Assembly (NCBI RefSeq): GCF_002159665.1
Contig: NZ_NFJC01000001.1
Location: 124,001 to 188,000, forward strand
Source of the DNA: Desulfovibrio sp. An276
GTDB taxonomy: Bacteria; Desulfobacterota; Desulfovibrionia; Desulfovibrionales; Desulfovibrionaceae
DNA: 64,000 nt
Direction of reading: 5' to 3'
This document shows, in pieces, positions 59,206 through 64,000 of the stretch. A program made the position numbers and the translations under genes. The stretch's first letter is position 1. Every line of letters starts with the position of its first letter. Below the pieces are notes generated by a model. It was not told the origin of the DNA and did not search any database. It saw only the letters and a list, made by a program, of their open reading frames with translations.

Positions 59206-60858
59206 GTGACGCACTTGTATTCCGGGAAAAATTCTGTCTGGGCTACAGATCTACTCGTAGTCCTTTGTTGCGCATTCTTCTCCTATGCTGCCGTTCAGGG
59301 GATATTGCTTCTGTGCCCCATGGGCTGCGGCATCAACACGGATTTGCAAAACTACGCCCAGGTCCTTGAGGTGAGCCACAACCCGGCGCCCTTCGCGGCA
59401 GATCCCCTGGTCCACTACCTCCCCCACGATCCAGGCCTTCCAAATCTGCTCACCATGCTGGCTGGCCTTTTCCCGGCAGATACCACTGCCATCTCCCTTG
59501 TCCTTGCCGGCGGGCTTGCCATCTTTGCGCAGCTTGTTTGCTGGTACATCTGCGGCAGGGTCCTCTTCGGACGGGCAGGTCTTGCCGTTCTCCTGACCCT
59601 TCTTTCCAGCATCACCTGGTACTGGTGTTTCGGGACCTACTGGGGAGCAACCCACGAGGAAGCAGTACCCCGCATCTTCTTCAATGCCCTGTGGGCCTTT
59701 TTGCTGCTTTTGAGTTGCAGGGGTCTTGAGAGGAGTATGCCAAGGTATCTTTGCTGCTTTCTTACAGGCCTTGGTGTCTTCATTCACTCTGTAAGCGCCT
59801 TCATGTGCGGTGGCATGTTCCTGACACTCTTCTTTCTTCTTCCTGTCGGAGGATGGAGAAACAATGTCCTGCGTCACCTTGCCTCAACACTCTTGTGCGT
59901 TGTGCTTCTTGCTTTGCCCATACTGGCCTTTCTTGGCATGCGCGTAACCCTGGAGCCTCCACTTCCCGGTTCCTACAATCTTGTGCGCACCATCTTTGCC
60001 GCCCGTTTTGCGCATGACTGGGGCAATGTCTGGGGAAGCCTCACTGAGCAAATCCTGCTGTTTTCCACCACAACACCGGTTATTCCCCTGGCCCTGACAT
60101 CCATGCTCTTCCTCTTTCTCAAAAAAAGGGCTCTTCCCGAAAGCTGCCGGCCGCTGGCAATTGTCCTGCCTCTCCTGCTGGTTGGCATCGCAGCAGTCTG
60201 CCTTGTCTGCTCATTTGAGATGGCTCTTGCCCCGCGTCTTGGACGCATGTCCATGGGACAGGAAATTCTGCGCGGAACAAGGTTCATCATACCAGTCTGC
60301 CTTGTGGCAGTAACCTGCGCGCTCTTTCTTTTCTGGCGCAGGCTTCCCCGATGGTTATGTGTCTCACTGGTTCTTTCCACAACGCTTGTGCTCCTCTGCC
60401 TTTCCCCGGACAGAATGGTACTTGCCGCAAGGTACTACGTCTGCCAGACACTGCATCTTCCGGCCCAGGGCGCTGCCGAACAGATGCGCAGGGACAACAC
60501 AACAGAGCTGGATGCGCTTTTGGCGATCAAGCGCCTTGTTCCAAAGAGCGAGCCCATATACTCACCGGACAACACTCTGTCCGTGCGCTATGTGATACGT
60601 CACCCCCTGCACCCGGTCCACAAGGACGGCATCATCCTTTACTACGCCAGGGACTACGCTCTTGCCTGGCAGTGGCTGCGAGAACAGGAGGCCTTTGCGA
60701 GAAACGACAGCCTCTCCTCCATATGGGAGAGCACAAACACAAAGTGGATGCTGGTGCACAAGCACACTCTTGCCCAGAGGGGGCCAGAAATCAGCCTTGC
60801 GCCAATGTACGAAAACAGCGACTGGCTCTTGTTTTGCAGAGATACTGAAGCAAGATGA
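59206..60858 (+). CDS. Large polytopic membrane protein, paralogue A (GT-C-like)
   Basis: A 550-residue protein with about a dozen TM segments and a hydrophilic C-terminal part (about 430-550). The first loop reads CGINTDLQNYAQVLE and then FAADPLVHYLPHDPGLPNLLT, with conserved acidic residues where GT-C glycosyltransferases carry their catalytic Asp; GTYWGATHEEAVPRIFFNA and EILRGTRFIIPVCL are also shared with the neighbouring paralogue. No named family was recognised. GTG 59206 is chosen for AGGAGAG upstream; the frame is open to GTG 59053. It is probably a glycan-modifying membrane enzyme. Confidence 0.75.
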   Translation: MTHLYSGKNSVWATDLLVVLCCAFFSYAAVQGILLLCPMGCGINTDLQNYAQVLEVSHNPAPFAADPLVHYLPHDPGLPNLLTMLAGLFPADTTAISLVLAGGLAIFAQLVCWYICGRVLFGRAGLAVLLTLLSSITWYWCFGTYWGATHEEAVPRIFFNALWAFLLLLSCRGLERSMPRYLCCFLTGLGVFIHSVSAFMCGGMFLTLFFLLPVGGWRNNVLRHLASTLLCVVLLALPILAFLGMRVTLEPPLPGSYNLVRTIFAARFAHDWGNVWGSLTEQILLFSTTTPVIPLALTSMLFLFLKKRALPESCRPLAIVLPLLLVGIAAVCLVCSFEMALAPRLGRMSMGQEILRGTRFIIPVCLVAVTCALFLFWRRLPRWLCVSLVLSTTLVLLCLSPDRMVLAARYYVCQTLHLPAQGAAEQMRRDNTTELDALLAIKRLVPKSEPIYSPDNTLSVRYVIRHPLHPVHKDGIILYYARDYALAWQWLREQEAFARNDSLSSIWESTNTKWMLVHKHTLAQRGPEISLAPMYENSDWLLFCRDTEAR

Positions 60859-60892
60859 TTGCCAGCTTCTGGGACAGTACGGCAATTTCCCC

Positions 60893-62596
60893 TTATGGCT
60901 TGCGTAAGAGCTGCCAGTCCGCATTGTCGTACACCACAGGGAAACCTGTCATGTCTTGGTTCAGCGCAGTCCAGAACCGTCCGGATTTGCGGACCAGAAG
61001 CCATTTTGCGTCCGTCTCAATCCAGACGGGGATGACGCTGTCGGGACTTGCGGCAAGTCTTGACTGCTCATGCAGCCATTGTCTCGCCACGGCAGGATTG
61101 CGAGAGTAGTAGATGGCATTTCCATCCTTGTGGACTGCATGCAGGGGATGCCGGGCGATATAGCGCACTGCCATGGTGTCTTCCGGGGCAAAAATGATCT
61201 CGTTTTGCGGAACAAGGCGAACTATGGCCTGCATGGCGTCCACTTCAAGCCTGTTTCTTTCCTGTTCCCGCAAGGCACCGTCTTCAGCGTCCAGGTGACA
61301 GACCGAGGCCAGATAGTAACGGGCAGCCATGACCTGTCTGTCCTGAGAGAGCGAAAAAAGCGCCAGGGTACCGGCAACGACAGCGCAAGATGCAACAAGG
61401 CCAGGAAGCTTGCGCCAGGCAATGCTTACAACACAGGCAAAACTCAAAAGACACAAGGGGACAAGAAAGCGCGTGCCACGCAACATTTCCTGGCTCATTG
61501 ATTGACGCCCAAGAGATGCAGCGAGCTGCATCTCCAAAAAACAGACTATGCAGCCGGCTGCCATACCCAGGACAAGCACAAGCAAAAGCTTTGGAAGCTC
61601 CTGCATCCTGCGGGGCAAAAGATGCCTTTTGCAAAAGAGAAGGACGAGAGCTATCAGCCCCAGGGGGAACAGGGGGATTTTATACGTGTACTGTGCAAGA
61701 ACTGCAAAGAGACTCCCCCACACGTCCTGCCAGTTGTTGGAGTAGCGCAAGGCAAAGACCTGTTCGAAAAGCGCCATGTCTTCACCCGTTGGCTGGGCAA
61801 CGGGCACACGCCAGAGCAGGAAACAGGCTACGGGAACAAGGTAGAGCAGCGTACACCCAAGGGTCTGGAACAAGTGTCGTATAAAATTGAAACGTGCTCC
61901 ATCCTTTTGGCAGGGCAAAAGCAAAAAAGAGGTCAGGAACATGGCCCCGGCCATGAGAGCACTCACGGAATGGACAAAGACGCTTGCCCCAAGCAGTGCT
62001 GCCAAAAGAAGCCGTATGCCATAGCTTTTCAGGGCCGGCAGGGCCAGGCCGAGGAAGAGAGCAAGGCAGGAGTTGAAAAAGACGCGGGGAATGGGTTCTG
62101 CCTGGGTAGCGCCCCAGTACGTGCCATAGGCCCAGTAAAAGGTAATGCTGCAGGCAAGGCTCAGCAGGACGGCAAGGGATGCCCGGATCCCAAGAAACCT
62201 TCCCAGTGCATACCAGCTTAACAGATGCAGCCAAATGGCAATGGCTCCTGCCTTTAGAATAGCCACTGCCGCATTGGCACTGGAAGAAAAAAGGCCTGCG
62301 AGATCCGTCATAAGATTGGGGACACCAGGGTCGTGGACAAAGAGTCGCGCGATGGGGTCGGCAGCAAAAGCTGCCGGATACCTGGCAGCCTCAAGAATCT
62401 GTGCATAGTTTTGCAGATCCGTGTCTATGCCAGCGCCCAGGGGAGAGAGCTGCAGCGTGCCCTTCAGGGCAGCAAGGCTGAAGAGGAGGCTCATGCAGGC
62501 AAAGAGGATATCCGCTATGCCAGGCCTGGAGGATATGGTGCGCAAAAAAAGCTCCTGCATCTGTCTCGAGTGCCGGTTTCCACTTGCTCCGTTCAT
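60893..62596 (-). CDS. Large polytopic membrane protein, paralogue B (GT-C-like)
   Basis: A 567-residue paralogue of the protein at 59206, convergent with it across 34 bases. Shared blocks include AGIDTDLQNYAQILE, FAADPIARLFVHDPGVPNLMT, GTYWGATQAEPIPRVFFNS, EMLRGTRFLVPLCL and VRYIARHPLHAVHKDG, in the same order. About a dozen TM segments precede a hydrophilic C-terminal region. ATG 62596 has GGAAAG upstream (minus strand); TTG 62623 is an alternative. Two diverged copies in opposite orientation suggest an old inverted duplication with separate specificities. Function unknown. Confidence 0.75.
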   Translation of the reverse strand: MNGASGNRHSRQMQELFLRTISSRPGIADILFACMSLLFSLAALKGTLQLSPLGAGIDTDLQNYAQILEAARYPAAFAADPIARLFVHDPGVPNLMTDLAGLFSSSANAAVAILKAGAIAIWLHLLSWYALGRFLGIRASLAVLLSLACSITFYWAYGTYWGATQAEPIPRVFFNSCLALFLGLALPALKSYGIRLLLAALLGASVFVHSVSALMAGAMFLTSFLLLPCQKDGARFNFIRHLFQTLGCTLLYLVPVACFLLWRVPVAQPTGEDMALFEQVFALRYSNNWQDVWGSLFAVLAQYTYKIPLFPLGLIALVLLFCKRHLLPRRMQELPKLLLVLVLGMAAGCIVCFLEMQLAASLGRQSMSQEMLRGTRFLVPLCLLSFACVVSIAWRKLPGLVASCAVVAGTLALFSLSQDRQVMAARYYLASVCHLDAEDGALREQERNRLEVDAMQAIVRLVPQNEIIFAPEDTMAVRYIARHPLHAVHKDGNAIYYSRNPAVARQWLHEQSRLAASPDSVIPVWIETDAKWLLVRKSGRFWTALNQDMTGFPVVYDNADWQLLRKP

Positions 62597-62712
62597 CCAG
62601 GGCTTTCCATGTTTGTGGCACAAGGAGCCGGGAAGCGGAGGTTCGCGCTACTCTGAAATCCATCCCCACGCTTTGTCAACAGCTTTTGCTCTTTTCGCCC
62701 TCCACAAAGCTA

Positions 62713-62751
62713 GATGCGGCCGCAAGGGGATATTCCCCTTGCGGCCGCATC
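62713..62751. repeat. 18-bp perfect palindrome
   Basis: GATGCGGCCGCAAGGGGA (62713-62730), TAT loop, then the exact reverse complement (62734-62751). It lies just after the acs stop on the minus strand. Neither side has a T run, so if it ends transcription it is not a typical intrinsic terminator. Confidence 0.85.
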
Positions 62752-62771
62752 GGCTTCAAAACTGTTTGGAC

Positions 62772-64000
62772 TTATTCTTTGGCCCTTTCATCGTGGTCGC
62801 GCTCCACGTCAACGGAAGCGGACTCATGCATGCCAAGCAAGATGTTTTGGTGACCGAAGATGATGTGCTGCACAACCTCGGGCCTTGCCACAGTGGTGAG
62901 CTCACCCAGATCCTCCAGGGTCGCACCGCCGGCTATCTTGCGCAGGATGCGGCGTATGACCTTGCCGGAATGGGTCTTGGGCAGGGCTTCCACAAACTGG
63001 ATGTATTCCGGGCTTGCCAGGGCGCCAATGTCGCGGCGAACGGTTTCCACCAGCTTCTTGCGCAAGGAATCCGTCCACGGCACCTCGTCCCTGGTGACAA
63101 TGTAGACGTAGATGGCCTCGCCCTTCAAGGGATGGGGCATGGGCACTACGGCTGCCTCACCCACTTCCTCGCAGGAGGCAAGCACGGCCTCGATTTCGGC
63201 AGTGGAGAGCCTGTGGCCGGAGACGTTGATACTGTCGTCTATGCGTCCCAGGATCCAGAAATAGCCGTCCTCGTCCACTTCCGCACCGTCGCCGGACTCG
63301 TAGCAGCCAAAGCGACTGAAGTAGGACTGGTACTTTGCCTCATCGTTGTAGACGCCAAGCATGATGCCGGGCCAGGGCTTGCGAATGACAAGGTGGCCGG
63401 ACTGGCGATCCTCGCTTGTGTCCATGTCGGGCGAGGTGGAATCGCGCATGACGGTGGCGTCAATGCCTGGCAGCGGTCTTGTGGCGGAACCGGGCTTCAG
63501 GCGTGTGGCATAGGGCAGGGGCGCAATCATGGCGCCGCCGGTCTCGGTCTGCCACCACGTGTCCACGATGGGCAGTTCGCTGTCACCGATATTGCGGTAG
63601 TACCACTGCCAGACCTCGGGGCTGATGGGCTCGCCAACGGAACCAAGGATGCGCAGGGTGCGCAAATCGTAGCGCTCGCACCAGGCCTCGCCAAGGCGCA
63701 TGAGGGAGCGGATGACTGTGGGGGCAGTGTAGAGGATGTTCACGCGGAACTTTTCCACTATGCGCCAGTAGCGGTCGGGCTTGGGCCAGGTGGGCACGCC
63801 CTCGAACATGAGGACAGTGGCACCAAGGGCCAGGGGGCCGTAGACGCCATAGGTGTGGCCAGTGATCCAGCCTATGTCTGCAGTGCACCAGTGCACGTCG
63901 TCGTCGTGCATGTCAAAAAGCCACTGAGTGGTGTGGGCGGCATAGGTGAGATAGCCGCCTGTGGAGTGCAGAACACCAGTGGGCTTGCCGGTGCTGCCGC
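62772..64000 (-). CDS. acs: Acetyl-CoA synthetase, 5' partial
   Basis: AMP-forming acetate-CoA ligase that activates acetate via acetyl-AMP. The frame is open to the right edge; the most upstream visible residues read GSTGKPTGVLHSTGG, part of the P-loop-like core motif, so about 250 N-terminal residues lie outside. Other core blocks are VDTWWQTETGG, SGDGAEVDEDGYFWILGRIDD, NVSGHRLSTAEIE and the acetylation-site segment LPKTHSGKVIRR, whose Lys is required for adenylation. The final residues (VERDHDERAKE) are charged. The gene is followed by an 18-bp palindrome. Confidence 0.95.
   Translation of the reverse strand, partial: GSTGKPTGVLHSTGGYLTYAAHTTQWLFDMHDDDVHWCTADIGWITGHTYGVYGPLALGATVLMFEGVPTWPKPDRYWRIVEKFRVNILYTAPTVIRSLMRLGEAWCERYDLRTLRILGSVGEPISPEVWQWYYRNIGDSELPIVDTWWQTETGGAMIAPLPYATRLKPGSATRPLPGIDATVMRDSTSPDMDTSEDRQSGHLVIRKPWPGIMLGVYNDEAKYQSYFSRFGCYESGDGAEVDEDGYFWILGRIDDSINVSGHRLSTAEIEAVLASCEEVGEAAVVPMPHPLKGEAIYVYIVTRDEVPWTDSLRKKLVETVRRDIGALASPEYIQFVEALPKTHSGKVIRRILRKIAGGATLEDLGELTTVARPEVVQHIIFGHQNILLGMHESASVDVERDHDERAKE

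Overview
The window is chromosomal DNA with dense, mostly intact housekeeping genes, GC-rich overall (roughly 55-60 percent by eye) with free use of ATA and AGG codons. Gene content points to a Gram-negative, anaerobic, diderm bacterium, most likely Desulfovibrionaceae-like (Desulfobacterota): a D-lactate/glycolate-type FAD plus Fe-S dehydrogenase beside a dicarboxylate-type transporter, rubrerythrin, short-form ThiC, a large BamA with an extra N-terminal domain, Lol and RND systems. The species call is inference; no rRNA, tRNA, CRISPR array or transposase was found.

Layout. 1-4.8 kb: succinyl-CoA ligase sucC (5' end outside the window) and sucD, a PrpR-type sigma-54 activator, and a DarP/YjgA-like ribosome-associated protein. 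4.8-6.8 kb (minus): UPF0210 protein with a two-ACT-domain partner. 7.2-14.1 kb: lysS, lolC/E, lolD, bamA. 14.6-20.1 kb: an oxidation module of FAD dehydrogenase, Fe-S subunit, DASS-type anion transporter and LarA-like protein, with a CRP/FNR-like box upstream. 20.2-26.7 kb: GNAT acetyltransferase, NSS sodium symporter and UPF0104 membrane protein (minus), then TPR-amidase, ompH/skp and fabZ. 26.8-30.8 kb: a polar amino acid ABC transporter with two permeases and a PHP phosphoesterase. 30.9-35.2 kb (minus): secA and gdhA. 36.2-41.9 kb: a KefB-type cation/proton antiporter, a strikingly AT-rich Fic gene, a TPP riboswitch with thiC, and rubrerythrin. 42.2-50.1 kb: an MdtABC-like RND efflux operon.

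50.3-62.6 kb is the most interesting part: a surface-glycan type locus with three family-2 glycosyltransferases (two with C-terminal membrane anchors), an AT-rich polytopic protein, two FAD oxidoreductases, an SDR, a TIM-barrel sugar isomerase-like protein, and two large paralogous membrane proteins facing each other. It holds two poly-G tracts. One, of 11 G, lies at the start of a glycosyltransferase and decides whether the upstream ATG, which overlaps the preceding stop, is in frame with it. The other, of 9 G, lies in the divergent promoter region directly between a CRP-like palindrome and a TATAAC -10-like hexamer. Together they suggest a two-switch phase-variable glycan system. The window ends inside acs (minus).

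Other notable items: a hairpin between the Shine-Dalgarno and start codon of sucD, a TolB/FlgO-like domain fused to BamA, a roughly 100-residue charged extension on one RND pump, and an 18-bp perfect palindrome downstream of acs.
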